Source: Dastarcus helophoroides (Eukaryota > Arthropoda > Insecta > Coleoptera > Bothrideridae). From it: a stretch of 64,000 nucleotides of DNA. This document shows, one piece after another, positions 12,081 to 23,062 of this stretch (the first letter of the stretch is position 1; each line of letters begins with the position of its first letter). Position numbers and translations under genes: made by a program. The DNA is taken from the NCBI GenBank assembly GCA_028583605.1, contig CM053333.1:14612638-14676637 (forward strand), read 5' to 3'. Under the pieces are notes generated by a model that saw only the letters and a list, made by a program, of their open reading frames with translations, was not told the DNA's origin and ran no database searches.

Positions 12081-13185
12081 ACAAGCTTTTTTTACGTTTT
12101 TTATATTTTTTATATTTTCGTAATTTATTTTAAAAAAAAATATATGTCTAATTTTAGTCTTCTATATTTCTTTTTTTTCTATTATATGTAAAAGAAACTG
12201 ACCCATTTTTGTCAACTGTTATTAGGTGACGTTTTAAAAAATTTCGATATCACGTAGTCATATTTCAAAAAATATTTCTGAATATTGTCAACTTTCATTA
12301 CTTCTACTACATTACTACTACTACTACTACTACATTTAAATAATTCCAAACTGAGTCGCAGAAATGTTAAATAAAATAAATAAACATAAAAAAAGATAAC
12401 TGAAAATCTAGACCTGTGAAAAAAGCAGCTGGCGGAGAAAATGCCGCTCAATAAATAACCGATATCTCGATATTGGAGCGAAAATTTTAACGAAAAAGTA
12501 AATAATGTTAAGCTTAAACTAGATGTTTTGAAAGTTCTGAGTTTGAATTTAAAACTTAGGGAAAACAGTAAGAATTTTTGGGGATAAATCACAAAATTTA
12601 TTTTTAAAAAACCAGGTTATAAATTTAAAAGCAATTTAATATCAACAGTTTGACTTTAAAGGGAATAATCGAGTTCTCAGAATCTGATATTTTTTTCTCA
12701 AAATTACGACTTGTAAAATCAGAAATTCCAAAAGAAAAATGTTGAAGCTTGCTGATGAAAGTCAAATTGCAATAAAAAAGTTAAAATTTCAAGATTAAAA
12801 TCAAGAGTTAAAAAATGTTGGACAAGGTTTTTCCTCAATATTTTGACATTTGTTTTTAAATTCTGGGTTTAACCTTGTAATTTTTACTTTTGCTAAAAAA
12901 TTCGACTTTGAATTTTAAATTTTTCAATAAATTTTTCCTTTTTTCTGTTGAACTAGTTTTGAGCTGGTTTTTTAAAAATGTGAAGTTCCTTTCAACATTT
13001 CAACTTTTGCTTAAGTTTTTAGCTCACTCTTTTGATTGTTGATTTTTTTCTAATAAAATTTCGAAATTTTGACAAAATTTTTAGCAAAAGTCATAATTTG
13101 GAATTAACACTCGACATGAACAAAATAACGATTTTAAATTCAAACTGAAATTTTTGGAAATGATTTTCTACGAATCTACTCAAAA
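12081..13185. other. A/T-rich spacer with (ACT)n microsatellite
   Basis: Contains an ACT/CTA trinucleotide run at ~12302-12334. The rest is A-rich motif sequence. The 126-codon minus-strand ORF at 12212-12592 is rich in Ser, Phe and Leu from A/T bias and the microsatellite, with no domain, and is left out as spurious. Confidence 0.5.
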
Positions 13186-14130
13186 CAGTGGTGGCTGGTG
13201 CTAATAAAATTTGGGGGTTGCAAAGAGACATTTGCAAAAATGTGCCGAAACTGGAAATTTTAAATTAAGCTGGAGGAAGGGATATTTATGATTTTAAATT
13301 GATATATGTTATACATATATCTCCTTTTTTATATTCGCAAAAAAGCAAAAGAAAAACAAGAGGAAGTCCATAGGACGGACCTTCTTTGGCAGCTGCAAAT
13401 TTATCAATAACTTTTTACTGAAGTCGAGTATTTCTTGAATTAAGTCCTTTTCTTTGAAGACATCGTTAATGCGGACAATCTTTCCTGGCATAATGTATTC
13501 TTTTTAAGTTTCTTTTCTTTTCAGACTGGAGAAGCACCACTCTGCTTCAGCAGAAGCCATTGGGATAGTTATCAGGATTTTTAAATGATTTAGGGTTTCA
13601 CTAAGCTCACTGTTTTCTGAAATAATGTTATATAGTACAAGTAAACCAAAAGCTCATTAAAACTTTTCTGTTTCGTAAATTACAGATAATTTAGTTCTTA
13701 GTTTTTGTAAATTAAAAAATGGATAAACCTTAGCGGTTCCTTTAAAATTCTTTTCGGGAAAAGTGATTCTATGTTGGTTAAACTTTTCAGAAAAAAAAAA
13801 AGTTGCTGCAATTAAATGGCCAGTGAAGCTGAATCGTTCTTTAGCTTAGCAGATAACAATGTCACATAGGTACTTCTTTAGCTTCGCGAACTACTTCTGT
13901 TAAAACTTCGCTTTTTACAAGACACCATCTGCACAATATTTAAGTCTGGAATAGGTGATCTACGTCGCTTAATTTCCAGTTTTTCCGACACAGATCGGTT
14001 ACAGAATGACTGTGCAATTAAACCTTGCACTGAATTCATTTTTATTTGTGTTTCAAGACCACCAACATTGACCGATGACAGATTATAATAGCGAATCAAT
14101 ATTTGGTTTGCACCCACAAGTGCAACCTAA
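13186..14130 (-). pseudogene. Decayed hAT (ZMYM1-like) transposase with one terminal repeat
   Basis: The plus-strand end begins cagtggtggctggtg (13186-13200), close to a common insect hAT terminus. Reading the minus strand inward, ~13600-13510 translates to a hAT dimerisation-like stretch (TIPMASAEAEWCFSSLKR), comparable to TIPVTSASAERSFSTLKR in the family. A fragment at 14117-13878 carries EIKRRRSPIP, and an alternative frame at ~13905 reads LTEVVREAKEVP, as in the N-terminal part of ZMYM1-like transposases. Frames shift and stops are frequent. The distal terminus is not found, so the copy is probably truncated. Confidence 0.5.
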
Positions 14131-14330
14131 TGCTTGCTTATGGGCAAGTATTTTAAGCGAACAAAATATGAGTTAACGCGCAGGTGCATATGTGTAAAGC
14201 AAAGGTTGCAGTCTAGCCTGCAAACTTTACAAACCATGGACCCAATAATGTCGTCAAACCCTCACGAATTGGCGGAATCCGCAATAGTCAGCAGTATGTT
14301 TGGTAACGATAAATCTGTTATCAATAAATA

Positions 14331-14744
14331 AAATAAACAACATAAAGAACAATTTACTTTCTTTTTTATCCCAGCGTTTTTTTGGAGGTTGCGCAAAAGC
14401 TTTTTTATGTCAAATTGACCTACGAAACTTAGAGATTTGGAGATTTGAAGGAATAGGAAGACGATGAAAAGATAAAATGTGTTGAAATGACTTCAAGTGA
14501 TACCTTTGGTCAGAAAAGGTAACCTGGGATAAGCTAAAGAAAATATTATATTCTAAGTTCAGAGGAAATTTATAAAACGAGTGCAATTCATCAAAACTCA
14601 AAATTCGAGTTGAGGTCTTCAGATTTGTGAAATTTCAAGAGTCAGTTAAGAGATAGAAAATCTCAGAATGCTATAAATCACCAAGCTCTTTGGTGTCTTC
14701 GTCAAATTCATGGCAGAGACTGGTTGAAATATATCAACATCATA
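14331..14744. other. Spacer without recognised gene
   Basis: Only short ORFs. No hAT terminus could be found here to close the element at 13186-14130. Confidence 0.35.
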
Positions 14745-15885
14745 ATCAGGCGTTTTGAATCCACTGCTAGACGTAGGCCTCCTGTAAATCCTTTCATTTC
14801 CTTCGGTCCTGAGCACTTTGCATCCAGTTGGGCTGGATACGCTTAATGTCGTTCGACCATCTCAAGGACGTCCTCGATTACGATACGCATCGTATCTAGG
14901 TTTCCATTCTAGAATTTTCTTCGTCCATCTTCCATCTTTAATTCTGGCAACATGGCCTGCCCAGTTCCAATTCTTTCGACTGCGTCTGTAACACCGGTTC
15001 TTTCCCTGATTATACGATTTGGAACTCTATCTCTGATGGATATATTCAACATTGATCTCTCCACTGCTCTCTGGGACACTTGCATTTTGTTTATTACCTT
15101 CTTAGTAAGGGTCAGTGTTTCTGCTCCTTATGTTAGAACCGGAAGCACACATTGATCCAAGATCTTCCTTTTCAAGCACATGGGAATATCTGATTTAAAT
15201 ACGTCCCTCAGTTTTCCGTAAACTGCCCATGCCAGTCCTATTCTCCTGCTTAATTATGTGGTCTGGTTGCCTCTTCCTAATTTAATCTCGTGCCCTAAAT
15301 ATTTATAGGTATACACTTGTTCTATTTGCCTGTCATACGTTGAAATGTTTTTGGCCACTACAAGGTTGATCATGTATTGTGCTTTTGAAAAGTTAATTTT
15401 AAGATCAACTCCTGCACAAGAACTTTGAAGATCTTGAAGGAGTTCACATGCGTGGTCTACCCGGTCTGCAATAAGGACTATGTCGTCTGCGAACCTCAGA
15501 TTGTTCAGATATTCTCCATTAACTCCCCAATTGTTGTTCTTTATGGCGCTCTGCAACAAAGCGGCGAATAATTTAGGAGAGATGGTGTCTCCTTGTCTAA
15601 TCTCTTTCTTCTAGGGAAATTTGTTGGTGTCCCCATATTACATTCTGACTTTAGCTGTTGCTCTATTATATATATTGTGGAGAAGGATTGTATACCTATT
15701 ATCAATAATGCATTCTGTAAGCGTTTTTTACATAGAGCTATGTTGGACTGAATCAAATGCTTTCTCAAAGTCTACAAATATTAATATCAATGGTTTGTTG
15801 TAGTCCATAACTTTTTCGATCAAGGACTTTATTACTTGTAGATGGTCGTTCGTTCCGTTGAAATATATACCAGATTCAGAATTCA
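14745..15885 (-). mobile_element. RTE-like non-LTR retrotransposon fragment (RT C-terminal half)
   Basis: On the minus strand the region 15860 to 15250 encodes reverse transcriptase. The catalytic motif RFADDIVLIAD is at ~15480, followed by GVDLKINFSKAQYM and by YLGHEIKLGRGNQTT. Below 15250 the frame is broken, but the usual C-terminal region continues (AVERIGTGQAGHVARI-like reading near 14990-14950, then sequence to ~14760). Stops and frameshifts separate the segments. The 5' part (endonuclease) is absent, so the copy is 5'-truncated as is typical of target-primed integration. Clade assignment is from the YLGHEIKLG motif and its resemblance to insect endonuclease-reverse transcriptase annotations. 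Confidence 0.75.
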
Positions 15886-15925
15886 GAATCTTTTAGTGTC
15901 TACCTGATTTGACAACACCAAACAA

Positions 15926-16549
15926 GGACCCTACCTCCGAAGCTCACAAATATTTCAACCAGTCTATTGCATTAAACTACTATTATTATTTATTGCTAAA
16001 ACGCAAAAAGTACTTTTTAACCAAAATTTGCATATTCCATTGATCACTTTGCGCGCATTTGAACTTGATTCCAATCAAGTTAAATTAGTCAAACATTTAA
16101 TAAAAAGCTGAAGTATTTCTGTTCAGGTTTTCTTATAAAAAGTAGTATAAAAAGGCAATAAAACATAACAAATAGTTGGGAAAAAGTAATATTTTTTGTA
16201 GTTGAATAACAGTCAGTTACTACTTAATAAGCTGTAAGGACCCAACCTCGGAAGCTGACAAATATTTCAACCGGTCTATTGCATTAAACTACTATTATTA
16301 TTTATTGCTAAAATGCCAAAAGTACTTTTTAATCAAAATTTGCATATTCCATTGATCACTTGCGCGCAATTTGAACTTGATTCCAATCAAGTTAAATTAG
16401 TCAACTTTTTTATAAAAAGCTGAAGTATTTCTGTTCAGGTTTTCTTATAAAAAGTGGTATAAAAAGGCAATAAAACATAACAAATAGTTGGGAAAAAGTT
16501 AAATTTTTTGTAGTTGAATAACAGTCAGTAACTACTTAATAAGCTGTAA
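15926..16549. repeat. Two-copy tandem duplication, 312-bp unit
   Basis: Copy 1 is 15926-16237 and copy 2 is 16238-16549, head to tail with no spacer. Both start ggaccc.acctc.gaagct and end aataagctgtaa. Only a few percent of positions differ. The unit contains no ORF, no RT motif and no hammerhead core. It lies 40 bases upstream, in the minus-strand sense, of the RTE fragment. Confidence 0.9.
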
Positions 16550-18913
16550 TTATTGGTTGGTATGTAAGTAATGATTTAATGACACCAGTGTTAATAAAGC
16601 TTAATATTTGTTGTCGATTATGAATAAGAAAAAGATAATTTTGCGAAACGTGACAAAGTATTATTGATTTATGCAAAATAGTTTTTCATTTATTTTTCTA
16701 CTATTACGATAATGAAAAATTCCGATTTTTTTCTTATCTAATTTATGACGTACCAAGTCATTGAAGCGTACAATATAATTTGTGAAACTTCAATTATAGG
16801 TTGCTTATGTAAGTGGAGACATAAAAGTACAATTTAACAGGACAATGTCCCATTAGCAATTTGATATTTAATTGCGATGAGAACTTGAATTCATTGGTAC
16901 TACATTCGATATGTTACGTTGGCGTTTTAATTTATTTTAAGTGGATGTAATGCATGTGAGAATAATGAATATCTATATTTAAAATTTGCTGAAAACGTAT
17001 CTATTGCAAGTAATGTCTCGTTATTGTCACTGCATTTGTCCAGGGTGCCAAATATTATATTTGTCTACGCCCACGTTAAAAGCAAATTGAAAGAAGTTAG
17101 ATTGAGCTCAGAGTTAAAATCACAATTTGAATTATTTAAGAGATGAACATTAATTAAAGATGGATATTTAACGCAATAATAACGTAAGTATCGTGGGTGT
17201 TTTTTGGGCTACTAAAGAAAAATTTGTTACGTATTCATCTCGAGTCGTTATCACTTATATTAGTTTTATTAATAGCATAGCGGTAAAGTAGAAAATTGAC
17301 ATTATTGCTCGCAGAGTAGGTGTACCATGCAAACTTATTATAGTTAAATATAGTAGTTATACAAAACAGTATGCCGGAAGAAAAAGATTGTCACTAAATA
17401 GGTTTCCATCTCTGCTTACGGGCAGCGCAAATAGCGTTGTCTAACGACCTTGTCATATAATCCATTTTATTAAGTTTACTGATAGTTTCTCTTGGGCCTT
17501 CACTTAGAAATTATTAGCTATATTAATTGGTCTGACAGATCAATCAAGTTATTATGAGTAATTTAAATAACTAGTGGATCTGGCAATTTTTAACTAAGGT
17601 AAAACGAGATAAAAAAAGTCACCTTTCTAGATAAATTCCAAAGTCGCTCTATTACTCCAATTTGCCGACAATGGAGCAAAAATTAACGAGACTTGTCTCA
17701 GCTTTAACACGCTAAAAGCGCATCCGAAACCATTTAAGTAAACCAACAATTTAAAACATATTTCGAAAATGATTTTGACCAGTTTATCCTTTTCAAAATA
17801 AACGCGCTTGATTTCATAGTTATAAATCGAAAGATTTTTTTTTTTTCAGAAAATAAACTTCAATTTGTAATATACTAATCATTTCTGTGCCATTTTTAGC
17901 GAAAAAATCAAGTACCGAAAAAAGAATCAATTCAATTTGCGCAAAGCGCTTATTTCACTTTTTCGAAGACAATTTGGTCTTTCGCTACACAATATTTATC
18001 AGACCTTAGCATTAAACTAGAAGAAATAATCTAAACTGCATCAAAAAGTTGAAAGATTGTAGAGGCAGTTGGTTGTTCATTTTTATATAGGATTAACAAA
18101 ATATTTAAAAACAGTTTTTGTTAAAGAATTTGATTTTTCCATTTTTTCAAGAAAATTTTAATCTAGACTTGAAACTTTTTAAAACGACTTCATACATTTA
18201 GGTTTTACTTTTTCTCCCTTAAAATTTCGACTTTAAATTCGAAGTAGTTTTAAATATAAACACAAAGATATAATTTCACTTAACATATTTTATAATTTTT
18301 TTTTTAAATATAAAGTAATTGAATAAATGAAAATATCAAGTTAATCAATTTATATTTTATCGAAAAATGATGAAACAAAAAATCTTTATTAAATTAAAAA
18401 TTGTAACTTTTTGTTAGAAATGTTAACTTTTTTCGAAATATCAGATTTAATACCCAATTATCCACTTTTTAAATATGGAGATATCGCGCTGTCTTGTATT
18501 GTATTTATATTGTAAATGTCTGAACTCAGAAGGTTGATAAACAAACAAAATTTCGAATAAAAACTTGATTTTTTTGCTTTCCGTTTATCTTACGTATGAA
18601 TATATTGAGTTTCATCTTAAAGTATCAACTTTTGCTCAGAATTTTAAGCTAACACTATCTGATTTTTACTTTTTTTTAATGAAATTTAAATTTTAACCTC
18701 GAAATATTAAAAGTGTGTATAAAAAGTAAAGATTTCGAAGAGAAACTTGTAATTTATGAAAAATTATTGCAGTTTAAATTTGAATTTTGGGATTCAATTA
18801 TTACCTAAGCAGGCTTAGAGAGTGGGGGATTCATTTTTTTCTTAGGGTTGCGACATAGGAGAGTGAAGAGTTATTTAAATTTTTCCTTGAGATAAGCACG
18901 GGAAAAGTAAATT
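16550..18913. other. Spacer without recognised gene
   Basis: 16550-17780 is complex A/T-rich sequence without domains. 17820-18800 is degenerate A/T motif sequence. I see no ends or ORFs that can be supported. Confidence 0.4.
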
Positions 18914-19129
18914 CAGGAAAACCCCGTTTAACCGAGGTAACGTGGTGAAGAGGTATAGCAGATTAGCAAAAACTGTGCTAATACGAAAGAATATTATAGG
19001 CTTACCCGCTTCATCCTTTTTCCATGTTACCCGAAATTTTAATGCAGAGTGCTTGTTCTTGGTAAGTACATTACCTCGGATAACGCGGAAACTTGGATAA
19101 CCGAAGGCCGGATAAGCGAGGTTTTACTG
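18914..19129. mobile_element. pogo/Tigger-like MITE
   Basis: The left end reads caggaaaaccccgtttaacc. The right end, reverse complemented, reads cagtaaaacctcgcttatcc. Both continue with accgaggtaacg-like and ggttatccaagt-like sequence, matching the familiar CAGTNAAACCTCGNTTATCC terminus of pogo/Tigger elements. Length is 216 bases, with no transposase. A flanking TA duplication is not obvious, so one end may be eroded. Confidence 0.55.
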
Positions 19130-19682
19130 GAGTAAAATATTTTCTGAGATATCTTCTTTTTTATCCGACAAAAATTATACTTGAAAAATAAACGTTCTTT
19201 TTAGTGGATAAAAATTATTGCTGTAAAATTGGGAACTTTCTTTTATTTGATTGATAAAATTGATTAGAACACATTTGTTTATTCGATGTATATCATATCT
19301 TAAAAATACAAGTTTTTTTAAGCAATAAAAATTCTTGCTGCAAAATTATCAACTCTTTTTAATCGATAAAATTTATTGGAACATGTTTTTTTCGACGAAA
19401 ATTATGGGCACCTCTCTATAAAAATTATTGCTACAAAATTGGAAAATTTTCTTTTATTTAATCCATAAAATTTATTGGAATACGATTTTTTATGCGATGA
19501 AAACTTTACCTAAAAAATATACCATTTTGTTTTATCGACAAAAAGTATTGCTGCAAAATTGGAAATATTTTTTAGTCGATCAAATTTATTGTAACACGTC
19601 GACAAAAACAAGTGGTATAATTTGAATCACGTATTTTTTTTAGCTTTAAAAGAGCTAAGAATTTTAAATTTTTGATTTGATA
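19130..19682. other. Spacer with locally repeated motif
   Basis: A motif of the form aaaattattgctgcaaaattgg followed by cgataaaatttattggaac recurs five or six times at ~115-125 base spacing between about 19200 and 19600. It looks like a short decayed tandem array. The 65-codon ORF at 19428 comes from this repeat and is not a gene. Confidence 0.5.
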
Positions 19683-19684
19683 TA

Positions 19685-21494
19685 AAGGGATGGCCAAAAG
19701 TAACGAATAACATTCATATCTTTTGAATGAGTTAACTTTCTTTAAAACTCGGAAACGTTAACTGATCTTAATTTGTTTCCATCTTTCGGTTATACAATAA
19801 TTAATTTTTCTTCAACCCCCTAACCCCCAGCTACCACTACTTTTTTTTCTCAAATGGAAACATAGGCATAAGGGGGCTCGTTGAAAAGCTTAAAGAAAAC
19901 CCAATCCATACCAAATAAACAAGTTTTATGTTTTCAGTAACAAGTTTTTTTTATTTAGAAATTGAAACAACTAGATAATTTACAAAAATAAACTCAATGC
20001 CGCTTATGCTGAAAATGTCTTCAATTCACTATTTGACATTAATAAGACGATAATAAAAGCTGTCCACAGCATTTCGAATGAGTTCAGCTGGTAAATTATG
20101 CATCTCCACCCTAATCTTGTTCTTTAAATTCTATTTATTTATATTTAAATTGTATTTATCTATGTATCCGGTCTTTCCTGGTAGACCCTTTCTTTCAAAT
20201 ATCCCGAAAGAAAATAATCCAGGGCATTAAGTCGGGGGATCTTGGTGGCCATTCAATTGCACCCCGTCTGCCAATCTAATGATTTGGAAATATTTCATCT
20301 AAGTATCTTCGAACATCAATACCAAAATGTGAGGGAGCGCCATCTTGTTGGAACCAAATTCTTTCATTCAGTATATCTGGATCAATTCCATGAGGGAAAA
20401 TCACAGTTAGAGCAGGTATCAGGTCAAATGTTGGGAAATCCAGGTAGCGTGCGGCAGTAAGATTATCTTCAAAAAAGAATGGGCCCAAGATTATGTTGTT
20501 GATAATGTCTGCCCATACATTAACTTTCTGAGGGTGTTGCGTATGCGATGCGCATGTCCAGTGTGGCATTTCCTGGGACCAAAGGCTATAGTTGTGCCTG
20601 TTAACCACTCCATTTTAATAAAACGTAGCTTCATCCGAAAAAAGTACGTCCCGGTGAAAACCATTATTGTCGTCACACCGCCTCATAATTTCCGCACAAA
20701 ATTGTAATCGCCTATTATAATCGTCTTCCAAAAGCTCTAGAACAAAACATACTTTATACTGGTTAAAATATGAGGATTTTCAACAAGTCATTTTGGGCAA
20801 AGGGCAAAGTCTATACTGTACCGTGTTCCTTAAATTTGTGAAATACGCTACTAACTGTCCCTTGCGAGATTTGATTTTCGGGATATTTCGCGTTAAAAAA
20901 TCGCGCACTTCAGCCTGATTCTTTATTTTGACTTCACATCCAAGCAATATCAAGATTTCGATGCGTTGCCTTTCGGACAATATCATTGCGATTCAGTAAA
21001 TAACTTGATTTTTACACAGTAGTAACCAACTAGTATTAACCGAAAGTGTGGCAAATAAGTGGTACCGAAGAAACGCAACATAAAAAAATAACTTTTTTGT
21101 GTTAGCAGTGGTAGGTACAGTTTCACATTCTTTATTTTGTTCTGTGCAAATTTATGGAGGATAACACTGAAGATAATTAAATTTTATTTCACTTCTTAAG
21201 TAGGTGTTTTATGCAATCCTAAAAACCTCGCTACTGAATACATAAAACTTGTTTATTTGTTATGGCTAGATTCAGTTTTCTATTATCTTTTCAACGAGCT
21301 TTCTCATACCTTATGTTTCAATTTAAGAAAAAAAAAGTAGTAGTAACTGGGGGTTAGGGGGTTGAAAAAAAATTAATTATTATATAACCGAAAGATAGGA
21401 ATAAATTAAGATCGGTTAGCGTGTTTCGGCGTTTTAAAGAAAACGAACTCATTCAAAAAATATCAATTTTATTTCATACTTGTGGCCACTCCTG
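19685..21494. mobile_element. Tc1/mariner-superfamily element with long terminal inverted repeats
   Basis: The 1810-base element is flanked by TA (19683-19684 and 21495-21496). Inverted repeats extend ~260 bases (about 19685-19945 and 21235-21494). They include ggccac/aaagt near the tips, a gaatgagtt block, a caaccccctaaccccc block and aaataaacaagttttatgt at the inner edge, with roughly 80-85% identity by eye. The transposase runs on the minus strand and is broken. Repeats of this length are unusual for Tc1/mariner, where 20-100 bases is common. Confidence 0.8.
20030..20986 (-). pseudogene. Broken Tc1/mariner-type DDE transposase
   Basis: The N-terminal helix-turn-helix starts MILSERQRIEILILLGC at 20986. 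The catalytic region shows SDEATFY (first Asp) immediately followed by a stop at ~20615. It then continues NRHNYSLWSQEMPHW, PQKVNVWADI, and IWFQQDGAPSHFG (second Asp), and ends EWPPRSPDLMP (third Asp) before a frameshift. The tail in another frame reads LPAELIRNAVDSFYYRLINV and ends at ~20030. The catalytic residues survive, but at least one stop and two or more frameshifts make it non-functional. It belongs to the element delimited by the TA-flanked inverted repeats. Confidence 0.85.
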
Positions 21495-21496
21495 TA

Positions 21497-22815
21497 GAAA
21501 AAAACATTTGAAAAATCTCACATAAGCACTTGGACGGAGTTTCTTATTTTAGCTTGTACGGCGGGCTGAGGAGTGGAGTTCTAAGGTAATGTTTTGTTCG
21601 CTTATTGTAATGTTTGAATTCGAGAATAGACTTGAAATTTTGAAATTGGAGCTGACATGTTCAATTAACAGAAATGATAAAAAATTAGAACTTTCAATCG
21701 AAATTTGTAAAAAAAATACATAAAAATGGAAAGTACAAATTTCTAATTTCGGAAAAATCTATTTTCGACTCGTTTTGAGATATAAGTCAACATTTCGGAA
21801 TTTCGTTCGAAACTTCGAAAATAAAACCACAATTTTTGTACCAAGACAAAGTTTTATTATTGGGTGATTCTATTTTAAAAGGTAACAAATCTTAGAAAAT
21901 TTTGTAAAACAAAAAATGTTAAATTAATTTGGTAACTGTATCCATTTTTCTAAAATTTTTTAGCTACCAGGGGCGATACTTTATACAGGGGAGAAATTTG
22001 ATTATTTGTTTATAAAAGAGATACTTTATTTTTGTTATAAATTTTGTTACAGTGTTGCCAATACTTGAAACACAATTTTGTGTCAATATACTTAGTAGTT
22101 GGTTAACTACTGCCTCATAGTCAAGCATTGGTAGCAAATTTGTCCAAATAGTTAAAACAAAAATTCAATTTTATTATAACTTAAGAAAAAACTGCCTAAA
22201 CTGATGTCTTTATGTCTCCCCCGGCCATTTGGTCTTTTTCTTGTGATCTAATGAGGCAGGAGAGAGACTTTTTGATCTAAAAACAAAAATGAATCTAAAG
22301 TATTTGGCTTAATAGAAGTAACTACGAAATATGATAATGTACTTATTAAGTGAAGTAAACATATCCACTAAAATTAAGTACTTAGGTAAGTAGCTTCAAA
22401 TTAGGACATGCCAGGGGAGAAACATTCTCAATAGTCACTGGTCACATTCCTTGGCCCCAAAAATGACCGCCAGTGTGAGCATATGAATGGCTTGTACTGC
22501 AGCTTCTGCTAATTTCACGTCAATTGTACACAGTACATAAGTTTAAATTAACAAGAACAAGGTATATACATAATATTTTGTAAAATTTAAAATGCCAAGG
22601 AAGACGCGAAAGACGAAGGACAAAATTTGAGCAGAATTTGTTGCATGAAAAAAACATTGTTTAGTAATTTTATTTGTTAGATTACAATTATTAAATAATC
22701 TAGTTTATTATATTAATATCACAAACTATGATAATTTATTTAGATTTTAATTGTTGTTATTGATTTAATGTACAAATAGCAACGGGACACGGCAGGGGAG
22801 AGACATTTTTAAAGA
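21497..22815. other. Spacer without recognised gene
   Basis: A/T-rich sequence with several ccaggggag/gggagaaa motifs (21968, 22415, 22795) but no ORF or structure that can be assigned. Confidence 0.35.
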
Positions 22816-23062
22816 TTAACACTTTCGCGCGGAAGACCGTATATTCCCGTGTTAAAAAAAGGTGACAAATAGTCAAAGATTGTATTTATCGGAATTGTAT
22901 TTTTAATTTCGTACAATATTCTTGCAGAGACGCCGATTATTGTACTTTTCCGGTAAATGTATGCTATAACGACGAAGACCATACGATCCCGTAAACCTCG
23001 AAAACTGCCCGCCTTATGAGCATACTTAAAAATAGGAAAATAGCACGTCGCGAAAGGGTTAA
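22816..23062. mobile_element. TTAA-flanked MITE, piggyBac-like
   Basis: The left end is ttaacactttcgcgcgg and the right end, reverse complemented, is ttaaccctttcgcgacg. TTAA sits at both borders (22816-22819, 23059-23062). The TTAA target and CCCTTTCG-type tips fit piggyBac-like non-autonomous elements. Length is 247 bases, GC-richer than its flanks, with no ORF. Confidence 0.6.

Noticed and set aside
12212..12592. 126-codon minus-strand ORF
   Set aside because: Composition reflects A/T bias and the ACT microsatellite; no domain or signal.
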